Origin: Parvibaculum sp.
GTDB taxonomy: Bacteria; Pseudomonadota; Alphaproteobacteria; Parvibaculales; Parvibaculaceae
DNA length: 64,000 bases
Assembly (NCBI GenBank): GCA_019635955.1
Contig: JAHBYL010000002.1
Coordinates: 1-64,000, forward strand
Direction of reading: 5' to 3'
Shown: in pieces, positions 1 to 8,462 of the stretch
Numbering within the stretch: the first letter of the stretch is position 1
How the letters are laid out: the number at the start of each line of letters is the position of its first letter
Notes under the pieces: generated by a model
What the model was told of the DNA's origin: nothing
Database searches by the model: none
What the model saw: the letters and a program-made list of their open reading frames with translations, nothing else
Made by a program: the position numbers and the translations under genes

Positions 1-1
1 A

Positions 2-316
2 AAGAAGGGCATCAACCGCCGCAAGATCAGCGACGAGGAAATTCTCGAACGCTGCATCTACCCGATGATCAACGAAGGCGCGAAGATCCTCGAAGAGGGC
101 AAGGCGATCCGCTCGTCCGACATCGATATCGTCTGGATCAACGGCTACGGCTTCCCGGTCTATCGCGGCGGCCCGATGTTCTATGGCGACACGGTGGGCG
201 CCGACAAGGTGCTCGCCAAGATGAAGGAATTCCAGGCGCAGATGGGCGACGACTTCAAGCCCGCCAAGCTCCTCGAAAAGATCGTCGCGGAAGGCAAGAA
301 GTTCTCGGACTTCTGA
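2..316 (+). CDS. 3-hydroxyacyl-CoA dehydrogenase (FadB/FadJ type), C-terminal end, 5' truncated by window
   Basis: The open frame enters from the left edge and ends at a TGA at 316, so only about the last 104 residues are visible. They match the C-terminal 3-hydroxyacyl-CoA dehydrogenase lobe of multifunctional fatty-acid oxidation proteins: an ERCIYPMINEGAKILEEG helix, then an SSDIDIVWINGYGFP segment and YRGGPMFYGD. In this family the lobe completes the NAD-dependent L-3-hydroxyacyl-CoA dehydrogenase of beta-oxidation. The enoyl-CoA hydratase part, if present, lies outside the window. A strong intrinsic terminator follows. The family is clear; whether the full protein is FadB, FadJ or a stand-alone enzyme cannot be decided here. 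Confidence 0.85.
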   Translation, partial: KKGINRRKISDEEILERCIYPMINEGAKILEEGKAIRSSDIDIVWINGYGFPVYRGGPMFYGDTVGADKVLAKMKEFQAQMGDDFKPAKLLEKIVAEGKKFSDF

Positions 317-336
317 TCCTTCACGCGGGAGAACAG

Positions 337-364
337 GGCGGCGCTTCCGGGCGCCGCCTTTTTT
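337..364 (+). terminator. Rho-independent terminator of the 3-hydroxyacyl-CoA dehydrogenase gene
   Basis: A perfect 8-bp stem, GGCGGCGC (337-344) and GCGCCGCC (351-358), closes a 6-nt loop and is followed by six T. It lies 20 bp past the stop codon of the upstream gene and separates it from the next one. Confidence 0.9.
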
Positions 365-436
365 CATGCGCGAATTGCATTCGCCCCCTCCGCACGGCAC
401 GATAGCGCCAACAAGAAGGAAAACGGGGAGAGCGCA

Positions 437-805
437 ATGAGCAACAACGAACAGAACATACGGGATTTCATCGATGCCTGGCCGAGCCTCGATGTGAAGA
501 AGATCGTGGGCTTCTTCGCGGAAGACGGCGTCTACCACAACATGATGCTCGAGCCGGTGAAGGGCCGCGAGGCGCTGACCGGCTTCATCGGCGGTTTCGT
601 GAACGGCTGGTCGGATGTGAAGTGGGAACTGTTGAATATCTCGTCCTCCGGTAACATCGTCTTCGCCGAACGCGTGGACCGCATGAAGGTGGGCGGCAAG
701 CCGGTCGCTCTCCCTTGTTGCGGCGTCTTCGAAATGGAAGGCGGCAAGATCAAGGTCTGGCGCGACTATTTCGATCTTGCGACATTCTCGAAGGCGGCAA
801 GCTAG
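437..805 (+). CDS. Limonene-1,2-epoxide hydrolase-like protein (SnoaL-like fold)
   Basis: This 122-residue protein has the length and motif order of the limonene-1,2-epoxide hydrolase family, a small cone-shaped alpha+beta fold. The known Arg-Asp/Asp catalytic set of that family appears to be kept: FAERVDR in mid-protein supplies Arg and Asp, and WRDYFDL near the end supplies the second Asp. That favours an active epoxide hydrolase over a generic SnoaL-like binding protein. The substrate is unknown. No signal peptide is visible, so it should be cytoplasmic. The start has an ACGGGGAGAGC ribosome site just upstream. It stands alone between a terminator and the acyltransferase gene. Confidence 0.8.
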   Translation: MSNNEQNIRDFIDAWPSLDVKKIVGFFAEDGVYHNMMLEPVKGREALTGFIGGFVNGWSDVKWELLNISSSGNIVFAERVDRMKVGGKPVALPCCGVFEMEGGKIKVWRDYFDLATFSKAAS

Positions 806-879
806 GCACCCGCTGTGCACGAGCGGTCTTTCGGCCTATGATCTTGCCAGTCATCTAGCCGGCAAGTGCGGGGATTTGA

Positions 880-2832
880 TTGCAGAAGTATCGTGCGGAT
901 ATCGACGGGCTGCGCGCGCTCGCTGTTGTTCCCGTGGTGTTGTTCCATGCTGGGATCCCCGGATTTACCGGCGGATATGTCGGCGTCGATGTCTTCTTCG
1001 TCATTTCCGGCTATTTGATTACATCCATATTGGTGGCAGAGATCGAGAAGGGTTCCTTCTCGATAGCGAAATTTTACGAACGACGGATACGCCGCCTTCT
1101 TCCAGCGCTTTTCACTGTTATCGCGGCATCGTCCATTGCGGCTTTCTTCTTTCTCCTGCCGGACGAGATGAAGGCATTTGGGCGAAGCGTAGTGGCCACA
1201 ATCCTGTTCGCCTCGAATTTCCTCTTCTGGAAAGAGGCTGGCTATTTCGACAGTGAAGCGGAGTCCAAACCCCTGCTTCACACCTGGTCGCTGGCCGTCG
1301 AAGAACAGTTCTATATCGTTTTCCCCATAGCGCTTCTGCTGTGCTACCGCCTCGCGCCGCGCCTCGTGCCATGGGCTATAGGCCTCGCCGGGCTCCTGTC
1401 CTTTGTGCTGGCTGTTGCCGGACAGACGCTTTGGCCGGAAGGCAATTTCTATCTCGCGCCGCCGCGCGCTTGGGAACTCATGCTGGGAGCCATTCTCGCA
1501 CTCAATATCGTTCCTTCCGTAAGGCACGAGCTCGCCAGGAGTGCATTGGCACTGTCTGGAATCATCGCGATCTGTCTCAGCATCTTCCTGTATGACAACC
1601 AGACTCCATTTCCCGGCCCAAGTGCACTTCTGCCAACTGTCGGAGCGGCACTGATTATCTATGCCGGTCTTGCCGGACAATCGTCGGTCGGCAGTTGGTT
1701 GGCCTTTCGGCCGCTGGTGTTCATCGGTCTCGTTTCCTACTCGTTCTACCTGTGGCATTGGCCTGTCCTCGTCTATGCAAGGATGTATGCGATCCGCGAC
1801 TTGACGCTGATCGAGTCGACGGCAGCCATCGTCGCTTCCTTTGTTCTCGCGGTCCTTTCATGGCGGCATATCGAACGCCCGTTTCGCGAGCGCACCGCAC
1901 TTCGAAACCGCCGGCACCTTTTTGCGACGACATTCGCCGGCATGGCCGCGATCATGGGCGCGGGCATTTTGGTAGTCACCGCAAACGGCCTGCCCTGGCG
2001 CATGCCGGAGGCGGCACACAACGCCCTTTTGGCCGCGACCGAAACGGAAGGCCAGCAGCGATATCGCTGCGCAACGGAACCTTTGCTGGAATCGTACATC
2101 TACGGCCCCTGCCCGATCGGTGCGGATAATGGAGAACCGCCGGCCGTCCTCATATGGGGTGACTCTCATGCCATGGCGCTCCAGACGCTTTATGACAACC
2201 TGCTCCGGAAAGAGGGAGAAAGTGGCGTGATGGTGGCGGTCCGGGGCTGCTCTCCGGTCTTCGATCTCGAACGCGTCGGATACGACATTCCTTGCTCGCG
2301 TCTCATAGAAAAACTTGAAGGGTACATTGAGCGGACCGGTATTCAGAAAGTCGTGCTCGTCGGTGCGTGGCGGGAAATTTTCTCCAGCAACAATACGACC
2401 TTTGAGGGCCACACCAGCTTTGACGACGAGACGAGATTTGAGAACGTTCGCGACGGGCTTCACTCGACGGTCGTTGAGCTGAAGGAAGAAGGAGTCGATG
2501 TCGCCATCATGCTGCCGGCGCCCGGGGCCAAACATCCGGTTCCCCATTCGCTGGTCCGCTCGATCCTTTTTGGACGAGAGGCCGATATCGAATATTCGGT
2601 GGAGGAGTATCGATCTCGATTGGCCCCCCTCGAGTCGATCATCGAGACCGCGCAACCGCCGTTCGATGTCGTCATAGAGGTCGAGCCTCTGCTGTGCGGG
2701 AGCGAGTGCGTGACCGACGACAAGGGTCAACCTCTCTACTACGATGCAGATCATCCAAGCCAGCATATGAACAGAGTCCTCCTGCCGTCGGTGTACGCGC
2801 AACTTCACGAATTTCTGGAAGACGTGCATTAG
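880..2832 (+). CDS. Acyltransferase 3 family membrane protein with C-terminal SGNH domain (OafA/YrhL type)
   Basis: This 650-residue protein is predicted to O-acylate a cell-surface glycan. Residues about 5-360 are a ten-helix AT3 domain opening with RADIDGLRALAVV and FHAG, whose His is the expected catalytic residue. The C-terminal half is a periplasmic SGNH-hydrolase-like domain with GDSH near residue 428 and a DADHPSQH block near residue 622, giving the Ser and Asp-His of the triad. The open frame starts at TTG; no better ATG keeps the conserved first helix. It may decorate LPS or the polysaccharide encoded further right, but nothing links it physically to that locus. The 74 bp upstream hold only a weak CTTGCC-N12-GGCAAG inverted repeat. 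Confidence 0.9.
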   Translation: MQKYRADIDGLRALAVVPVVLFHAGIPGFTGGYVGVDVFFVISGYLITSILVAEIEKGSFSIAKFYERRIRRLLPALFTVIAASSIAAFFFLLPDEMKAFGRSVVATILFASNFLFWKEAGYFDSEAESKPLLHTWSLAVEEQFYIVFPIALLLCYRLAPRLVPWAIGLAGLLSFVLAVAGQTLWPEGNFYLAPPRAWELMLGAILALNIVPSVRHELARSALALSGIIAICLSIFLYDNQTPFPGPSALLPTVGAALIIYAGLAGQSSVGSWLAFRPLVFIGLVSYSFYLWHWPVLVYARMYAIRDLTLIESTAAIVASFVLAVLSWRHIERPFRERTALRNRRHLFATTFAGMAAIMGAGILVVTANGLPWRMPEAAHNALLAATETEGQQRYRCATEPLLESYIYGPCPIGADNGEPPAVLIWGDSHAMALQTLYDNLLRKEGESGVMVAVRGCSPVFDLERVGYDIPCSRLIEKLEGYIERTGIQKVVLVGAWREIFSSNNTTFEGHTSFDDETRFENVRDGLHSTVVELKEEGVDVAIMLPAPGAKHPVPHSLVRSILFGREADIEYSVEEYRSRLAPLESIIETAQPPFDVVIEVEPLLCGSECVTDDKGQPLYYDADHPSQHMNRVLLPSVYAQLHEFLEDVH

Positions 2833-3369
2833 CGCCGCATCACGCAACCTCCAGGATCTGCAGTTCCTCGATCCAGCCATTGAAGGGATGGGCGAGGGAG
2901 AAACTCGAGCCGAGGCGAAGCGCGGCAGCGCCGGTGGAAAGCGTTTCGCTGCTTGAACTCGCCGCACCCGCGACGCCGGTGGCATCGAGCGCATAGGCGC
3001 CGGGCTTCGCGCGCCAGACGATTTCCTTCGGCCCCGGCTCTGCGATGGCGCCGCTCTGCAGCGTCAGGACATCCGTGCCGGACTTTCGCAGGATCAGCTT
3101 GAAGCGGTTGTCGGTGTCGAAGACGAGCCGCCAGAGATTGCTTGCATCGGCGCCTGCCCCCGCGATGAAACGGGCGGCAGATGCCGATAGTCGGTCGACC
3201 TGCAGTTTCACGATGCCGCCATGGGCAGCGTCGAGCCCGGCGATCTCCCACCCGGGAAAAGGCTCGGGCTGACCGTTCGACGGGCGAACGCCCGGCACGG
3301 CGCAGATGTCCGAGGCGAGAAGCGTGGCGGTGGCGCCCGCCGTGCGGATGGCGGCTTCCGGCGGATATT

Positions 3370-4951
3370 GTTGATTTAGTAGCTGCGAGATCGAGAGTTC
3401 GTCCGTGGGGCGATGATTTCAGGTCCGCTGACCTGCGTCCCGATCCAGATGGTCTTTATGACGGCGTGCCGGGTACCCCGCAGGGGCAGCTTCATGCCGC
3501 CGCGTGGCCGTGGCTCGGCATTGCTCGAAGCTTCGCCAGCTTCCTCAGATTCTGAGCGGTGGCTGCAAGGAGGAACTCGTCTCTGGCGCCCTTCGGTCCG
3601 CGCAGGCGCAGACGGCCGAGCTTGAGGATGCGCTTGAGATGGGCAAAGAGCATCTCGACCTTCTTGCGCCGATGCCGCGAACGCTCATAGGCCGGCGTGT
3701 TCGCCAGAGCCCGGGCGACATCGCGCGCATCCTCGTCTATGTCGCGCGGCACCTTGCGCTGTGGCGTGTTCGGACAGCACTTGATCTTGAGCGCGCAATT
3801 CTGGCAGTCGGACTTGCTCGACCGGTATAGCCGCGTTCCGTCTTTGGTGATGCCCGAACGCGGCGTCGCATAGGTCCGCCGGAACTGCACCAGCAGCTTG
3901 CCGCCCGGGCAGGTGTAGTGATCCTGCTCGGCATCGAAGACGAAGTCGGAGCGCGAGAAGGTACCGTCGGTCCGGTTCGATTTGTCGAAGACAGGGATGT
4001 GCGGGTCGATCTGCCGCTCCTTGACCAGCCAGGCGAGGTTCGCCGCCGATCCATAGGCGCTGTCGGCCGCCAGATGCCGGGGCTTGAGACCGAAGCGCTC
4101 ATTGGTCCTGTCGATCATCGTTCGCGAGGCGCCAACCTCCGCCTGCCGAATGGCGCGGCTGGCCTCGACGTCGAGGATGACCGCATTCTCGGTGTCGATC
4201 AGATAGTTGGTGGCGTAGGCGAAGAAGGCATGCCCCTTGTGAGCACCGGTCCACTGCGCGGCCGGATCCGAGGGCGAGACGAACTTCGGCCTCACCGCGC
4301 TGGCGGCGCCGAAGGCGGCGTCGTCCAAAGTCGCCAGATACTCGCGGACGGCCTGTCCTGCATCTGGACCAAGCTCGTCGAGGCACCACTCGTCACCCGG
4401 AACGGAGCGCTGCTTGTTGGCATCAGCGGCGATCAGACTCGCGTCGACCGCAAAGCCTTCGCCACCGACCAGCCCCTCGCGCAGGCACCGTTCCACTACC
4501 GTCTCGAACAGATGCCGAAGGATATCGCTCTGCCGGAAGCGGCCGTGCCGGTTGCGCGAGAAGGTGGAGTGGTCGGGCACCTTGCCGTCGAGCCCCAGAC
4601 GGCAAAACCATCTGTAGGCCAGGTTGAGATGGACCTCCTCACACAGGCGCCGTTCGGACCGGATGCCGAGGCTGTAGCCCACGATCAGCATCCGCATCAT
4701 CAGTTCCGGATCGATCGAGGGACGGCCGATGCTGCTGTAGAAGGGCTTCAACTCCCCACGCACCGTATCGAGATCGAGGAACCGGTCGATACGCCGGAGC
4801 AGGTGGTCGTCGGGAACATGATCGTCGAGACAGAAGTCATAAAACAGCTGCGCCGGCGCCACCTGTGTTCCCATCATCGCTCTGTCCTCCGATAAGCACA
4901 AAACGATGGAATCACGCACCGGAAGCCCGATCAACTGCCGACTTAATCAAC
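3370..4951 (-). mobile_element. IS1182-family insertion sequence
   Basis: A single transposase gene lies between imperfect terminal inverted repeats. Read inward, both ends begin GTTGATT (3370 rightward, 4951 leftward), and the outer 13 positions agree at 11; similarity then weakens over about 25 bp more. The length of about 1.58 kb suits the family. It sits inside the fibre-like gene. I could not find a convincing target-site duplication; the flanks are GCGGATATT on the left and ACAATCGGC on the right. IS1182 elements are known to vary in this respect, so the ends are given to within a few bases. Confidence 0.75.
3492..4877 (-). CDS. IS1182-family DDE transposase
   Basis: The 461-residue protein starts at ATG 4877 (MMGTQVAPAQLF), chosen because GGAGGA lies 7 nt upstream; an open frame continues further 5' without a ribosome site. 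The N-terminal third is a DUF772-type domain (PDHSTFSRNRHGRF). The DDE residues can be placed: Asp in FAVDASLIAADA, Asp in LAADSAYGSAANL and Glu in RRKKVEMLFAHLKRI. A Cys cluster (DCQNCALKIKCCP) lies before the last catalytic residue, as usual for this family. The frame is intact, so the element may still be able to move. Confidence 0.93.
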   Translation of the reverse strand: MMGTQVAPAQLFYDFCLDDHVPDDHLLRRIDRFLDLDTVRGELKPFYSSIGRPSIDPELMMRMLIVGYSLGIRSERRLCEEVHLNLAYRWFCRLGLDGKVPDHSTFSRNRHGRFRQSDILRHLFETVVERCLREGLVGGEGFAVDASLIAADANKQRSVPGDEWCLDELGPDAGQAVREYLATLDDAAFGAASAVRPKFVSPSDPAAQWTGAHKGHAFFAYATNYLIDTENAVILDVEASRAIRQAEVGASRTMIDRTNERFGLKPRHLAADSAYGSAANLAWLVKERQIDPHIPVFDKSNRTDGTFSRSDFVFDAEQDHYTCPGGKLLVQFRRTYATPRSGITKDGTRLYRSSKSDCQNCALKIKCCPNTPQRKVPRDIDEDARDVARALANTPAYERSRHRRKKVEMLFAHLKRILKLGRLRLRGPKGARDEFLLAATAQNLRKLAKLRAMPSHGHAAA

Positions 4952-5887
4952 ACAATCGGCGCAAAGCTCATTCCGTTCCCCGCAAAGGCATCGCGAACCA
5001 GCACGGTTTCGCTTTCCGCCGGGTTCCAGACAATCCCCGTCCCGCCGGGAACCTCGACCGAAGGATTGACCATCGCGAAGGAGAAACGCTGCGTCGTCGA
5101 GGAACCGGCCGCCGCCGAAGTCCAAACCCGGATCAGGTAGTCGCCGGAGGGCAGCTTTCTCACAGCGGCACCCGACAGGGCGGCGACGACGCTGCCCTCG
5201 CCGCTCAGTTCGAATATGGCGAGCGCGCCGGACTCGGCTGAGGCGTTGAGGCCGGAACTGAAGCCGAACTGGAACCGCGTCCAGTTCGCCGGCCGGACGA
5301 CGAGCCCCGCCGCGCGAAGGCCGCTGCTGGCGACGATCGACCCGCTGCTGCGCCGGAGGACAGGGGTAATTCCCGTGCCCGCCTGGGCTGTCAGAAGCGT
5401 GAAGCCATCGGATTTGGCGCCCACCGACAGATTGGTCTTCTCCCACCAGTTATCGGAAAATGTGTCGCTGTAGAGACAGAGATTCGCGATCTGGCCATTG
5501 GCATAGAGCCCGCAATCCGTCCGCGGCAGCGCATTGTTGCCGAGGGACTGGAGCGCGCCCGCGCCATCGGGCAAGAGAATGCCTGAAGACCGGGCAGCCG
5601 CGAGCAGAGTGGCTTCCGCGAGCTCCGTCCCGCCGCGCATATAGCGGCCTGCCCGGAAATCGCAGGCAAGCTGCGCATCTCCATGCCACCAGGGCACGGG
5701 GCCGAGGCTCGCCGGTGCTGCCGCCTGCAGGCCGCCGCGCCAGACAGGCCAGGCCGAGGCCGGCCAGGCGGCCGGGCCCGCAGCCGGAAAACTTGCCGTT
5801 CTTTCGCTTGGAGACATGGGCTCCTCCTTACCCGCGTGATCGAAGCGGGCAGTGTGGGGCCGGTGGAGGTACCCGGGGATAAGTTTT

Positions 5888-6631
5888 CTAGAATTCCCAG
5901 CCCGGGCCCGGAATCGTGCGATAGGCCTGGGTCAGCGCATCGGACCAGGACCGGCGCAATGCCTTGAAATATTCGTCCTCATCCTTGATTCGCCGCTGCA
6001 AGCCGACCTTGAGCGCATCCCGGCGATAGACCATGAGATCGATCGGCATTCCGACCGAAAGATTGGAGCGCATGGTCGAATCCATGGAGATCAGCGCGAG
6101 CTTCAGACCGTCGACCAGCGGCGTATCGTAGGAAAGCGCACGGTCGATGATCGGCTTGCCATATTTATGTTCGCCGATCTGGAGATAGGGCGTGTCTTCC
6201 GTCGCCTCGATATAGTTGCCGGCGGAATAGATCTGGAAGAGGCGCAACTCGCCATTGCCGACCTGCCCGCCCATCAGGATCGAGACGTTGAAATCTCCCG
6301 CCTGCGCCTCGAGCGAAGGCCCGTCGATCCGGTAGACCTCGCGCACGGCCTCGCCCATGAGCTGCGCCGCGCGCACCATGGTCGGCACGGTGTTGAGCGT
6401 CTCGAACTTGTCCGAGCCGCGCACCCGCACTCCCTGCTCCACCGCCATGTTGATCGCCGCCTGGCTGACCGCGAGATTGCCCGCCGTCATCAGCCCGATC
6501 ACCCGGTCGCCCGGATGCTCGATCACATTGAGCTTGCGGAAGGTGGAAATATTGTCCACCCCGGCATTGGTGCGGGTATCGGCAAGCATGACGAGGCCGC
6601 CTTCCAGCCGAAGTGCGACGCAATAGGTCAT
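5888..6631 (-). CDS. Anbu, proteasome-type peptidase (bacterial proteasome homologue)
   Basis: The 247-residue protein begins MTYCVALRLEGGLVMLADTR, the Anbu N-terminus; Thr2 would be the N-terminal nucleophile after Met removal. The start at 6631 is set by GGAG 7 nt upstream; a longer frame exists but lacks a site. Anbu proteins are cytosolic and related to HslV and 20S beta subunits, and form open-ring or helical assemblies; their substrates are poorly known. This is the last gene of a four-gene minus-strand operon with CP-ATP-grasp, alpha-E and transglutaminase-like genes, the standard neighbours of Anbu. A 48-bp gap separates it from the transglutaminase gene, the longest within the operon. 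Confidence 0.92.
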   Translation of the reverse strand: MTYCVALRLEGGLVMLADTRTNAGVDNISTFRKLNVIEHPGDRVIGLMTAGNLAVSQAAINMAVEQGVRVRGSDKFETLNTVPTMVRAAQLMGEAVREVYRIDGPSLEAQAGDFNVSILMGGQVGNGELRLFQIYSAGNYIEATEDTPYLQIGEHKYGKPIIDRALSYDTPLVDGLKLALISMDSTMRSNLSVGMPIDLMVYRRDALKVGLQRRIKDEDEYFKALRRSWSDALTQAYRTIPGPGWEF

Positions 6632-6679
6632 CGAGAATCTCCAGACATGGCCGGAACACCGGCTCAACTTGAGGCCGCT

Positions 6680-7501
6680 TTATTGCTGGCCGGCACCCGC
6701 ATCGTCGACCCTGAGGCGGACCTCCAGCGTCTCCTCGCCGCCGCCCCGCCGAAGCCCCCGGGCGGGCGCCGCCTCCAGATAATCGAGGCCGCAAGCAACG
6801 CGGATATGGGCGTCCGTCGGGCAGATGCGGTTGGCGATATCGAATCCGACCCAGCCAAGCCCATCAATATAGGCCTCGGCCCAGGCATGACTAGCCTCAT
6901 ATTCGGTGTCGCCCGGGTCCCAGAGATAGCCGCTGACATAACGCGCCGGGAGCCCCGCATGGCGGGCGGCGGATATGAACAGATGGGCGTGGTCCTGACA
7001 GACGCCATAACCATGGGCGAGCGCTTCGGCGGCGGTCGTCTCGGCCTGGGTTTCCCCGATCTGATAGTCCACGGCGTCACGCACCTTTTCCATGAGCCTG
7101 TGGGCAAGGTCGAGCGGGCTGCCGTCGGACGCGGCGGCAGCGGCGGCCGACAAAGCCTCGATCGCGGCGTCGGGCTCGGTGAGCGGCGTCTTCCGCAGGT
7201 AGAAGACGGGGGGAAAGGGCTCGGCCGCGCCGCGGAGAACCCCGCCCGTATCCACCGTCTCGATCTCGCCGCTGATCGAGAGCGAGATTTCGCTGTGGAG
7301 GCTCGAGAGATAAAGCGTTTCGGTGACGTTGCCGAAAGCGTCCTCCCCTCGCGTCAGTCGGGCCGAGGAAGGGATGGTGACGCTCCAGGAAAGGACCTTC
7401 TGCCCCTCATTGTCGCGCGGACGCACGCGAAGCACCTGCATCGAATAATTGGCGGGCGCGGCGTAGCGGTAGCTGGTCTGCTGGTTGATCCGGATTCGCA
7501 T
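6680..7501 (-). CDS. Transglutaminase-like cysteine peptidase of the Anbu operon
   Basis: This 273-residue protein has a beta-rich N-terminal region (Bact_transglu_N type, opening MRIRINQQTSYRYAAPANYS) and a C-terminal transglutaminase-like core. The catalytic triad is visible: Cys in HGYGVCQDHAHLF, His in EASHAWAEAY and Asp in WVGFDIAN. No signal peptide is seen, which suggests cytoplasmic action. In this gene set it is proposed to be an amidase or peptidase acting on a tag made by the ATP-grasp partner; that is inference from gene context in the literature. It begins 9 bp after the alpha-E gene stop, so the two are probably cotranscribed. Confidence 0.92.
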   Translation of the reverse strand: MRIRINQQTSYRYAAPANYSMQVLRVRPRDNEGQKVLSWSVTIPSSARLTRGEDAFGNVTETLYLSSLHSEISLSISGEIETVDTGGVLRGAAEPFPPVFYLRKTPLTEPDAAIEALSAAAAAASDGSPLDLAHRLMEKVRDAVDYQIGETQAETTAAEALAHGYGVCQDHAHLFISAARHAGLPARYVSGYLWDPGDTEYEASHAWAEAYIDGLGWVGFDIANRICPTDAHIRVACGLDYLEAAPARGLRRGGGEETLEVRLRVDDAGAGQQ

Positions 7502-7510
7502 GGGGTGAGC

Positions 7511-8455
7511 TTACCCCAAAAGGTAGCTGCGGCTGATTTCCAGACCGAGCTTGTTGTTCAAATCGATATGTTCGGCGAGGAACTCGTGCAGTCCCTGCCG
7601 GAACACGTCCTCCACCTTGCCGAAGCGCAACCGCGAATGGATCTGCCCCGCGATCCGGTGGCATTCATGCCGCTGGCCATATTCCTCGCCCAATCGGTCG
7701 AGGCAGTTCCTTATTTCCGCCGCGCAACTGATGAGAGAGCGGGGCATTTCCTCCCGCATGATGAGAAATTCCGCGATGAGCCAGGGCTTCAGGCCCTCGC
7801 GATAGAGGGCATTGTAGCTGCGGTGTCCGGACACGGCCCGCAGGATGGACGCCCATTGGTAATAGTCGATGCCGCCGCCGACCTCGGCATGTTCCGGCAG
7901 CAGCAGATGATATTTCACGTCGAGAATGCGCGCCGTGTTGTCGTTGCGCTCGATAAAGGTGCCGAGACGCGTGAAATAATAGCTGTCGCGGCGGAGCATG
8001 GTGGCGACCGTGCCGCCGGTGAAGAGCAATGAGCAATCCTTCACCCAGTCGAGAAAGCGGTGAAGCCCGCTGCCGCGCACGCGGGATTCGTTCCAGCCCG
8101 GCAGCGCAAGCCAGGCCGCATTGAGGCATTCCCATTGCTCGATGGTGAGCGCCGTGCGCACGGCGCGCGCATTGCGTCGCGCCGTCTCGATGCAGGTGCG
8201 GATGCTCGACGGGTTCTCCGGATCGAAGGCGAGGTAGGAGATGACGTTTTCAGGCGTCGCCTCGTCGTATTTCTCGTAGAAGGCCTGCTCGCAACCCGAA
8301 ACGACGACCGTCGAGTGCCATTCATTGCCGTCCGTATCGGCGCCGGAAGGCATCAGGGACAGACGGTCCGTCACGCGGAGCGTGCGCGCAAGATTCTCCG
8401 CCCGCTCGATATAGCGGGCAATCCAGTAGAGACTGTCGGCGGTGCGCGAAAGCAT
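7511..8455 (-). CDS. Alpha-E domain protein of the Anbu operon
   Basis: The 314-residue protein is the all-helical alpha-E family, opening MLSRTADSLYWIARYIERAE, with conserved Arg/Glu/Asp-rich helices along its length (WIARYIERAENLAR, FIERNDNTARILD). Its biochemical role is not established. The family almost always accompanies a circularly permuted ATP-grasp protein and a transglutaminase-like protein, as here. Only 7 bp separate it from the ATP-grasp stop and 9 bp from the transglutaminase start, which points to one transcript and a shared process. Confidence 0.92.
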   Translation of the reverse strand: MLSRTADSLYWIARYIERAENLARTLRVTDRLSLMPSGADTDGNEWHSTVVVSGCEQAFYEKYDEATPENVISYLAFDPENPSSIRTCIETARRNARAVRTALTIEQWECLNAAWLALPGWNESRVRGSGLHRFLDWVKDCSLLFTGGTVATMLRRDSYYFTRLGTFIERNDNTARILDVKYHLLLPEHAEVGGGIDYYQWASILRAVSGHRSYNALYREGLKPWLIAEFLIMREEMPRSLISCAAEIRNCLDRLGEEYGQRHECHRIAGQIHSRLRFGKVEDVFRQGLHEFLAEHIDLNNKLGLEISRSYLLG

Positions 8456-8462
8456 GTCGATC

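Larger units (their letters stand above)
2840..5817 (-). pseudogene. Phage-tail-fibre-like protein gene, interrupted by an IS1182-family element
   Basis: Two minus-strand fragments belong to one gene. The 5' part (5817 to about 4952) starts with a strong AAGGAGGAG ribosome site and encodes about 288 residues ending FAPIV, with an NLCLYSDTFSDNWWEK block typical of phage or gene-transfer-agent fibre modules. The 3' part (about 3369 to 2840) reads QYPPEAAIRTAGATATLL and then a roughly 150-residue lectin-like beta domain ending NGWIEELQILEVA. Between them lies a complete insertion sequence. Neither half can give the full protein. The exact junction is uncertain by a base or two because no clear target duplication is visible. 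No other phage structural gene is present nearby. Confidence 0.8.

Noticed and set aside
3360-4960. A target-site duplication around the IS1182 element
   Set aside because: The flanks do not show a convincing direct repeat once the GTTGATT ends are set; small matches depend on where the end is placed.
2840-5817. A prophage or gene-transfer-agent cluster
   Set aside because: Only one fibre-like gene is present; no capsid, terminase, tail or integrase gene lies nearby in the window.
5852-8032. A 726-codon open frame antisense to the Anbu operon
   Set aside because: It is the complement of three genes with clear catalytic motifs and has the His/Arg/Asp-rich composition typical of antisense frames in high-GC DNA.
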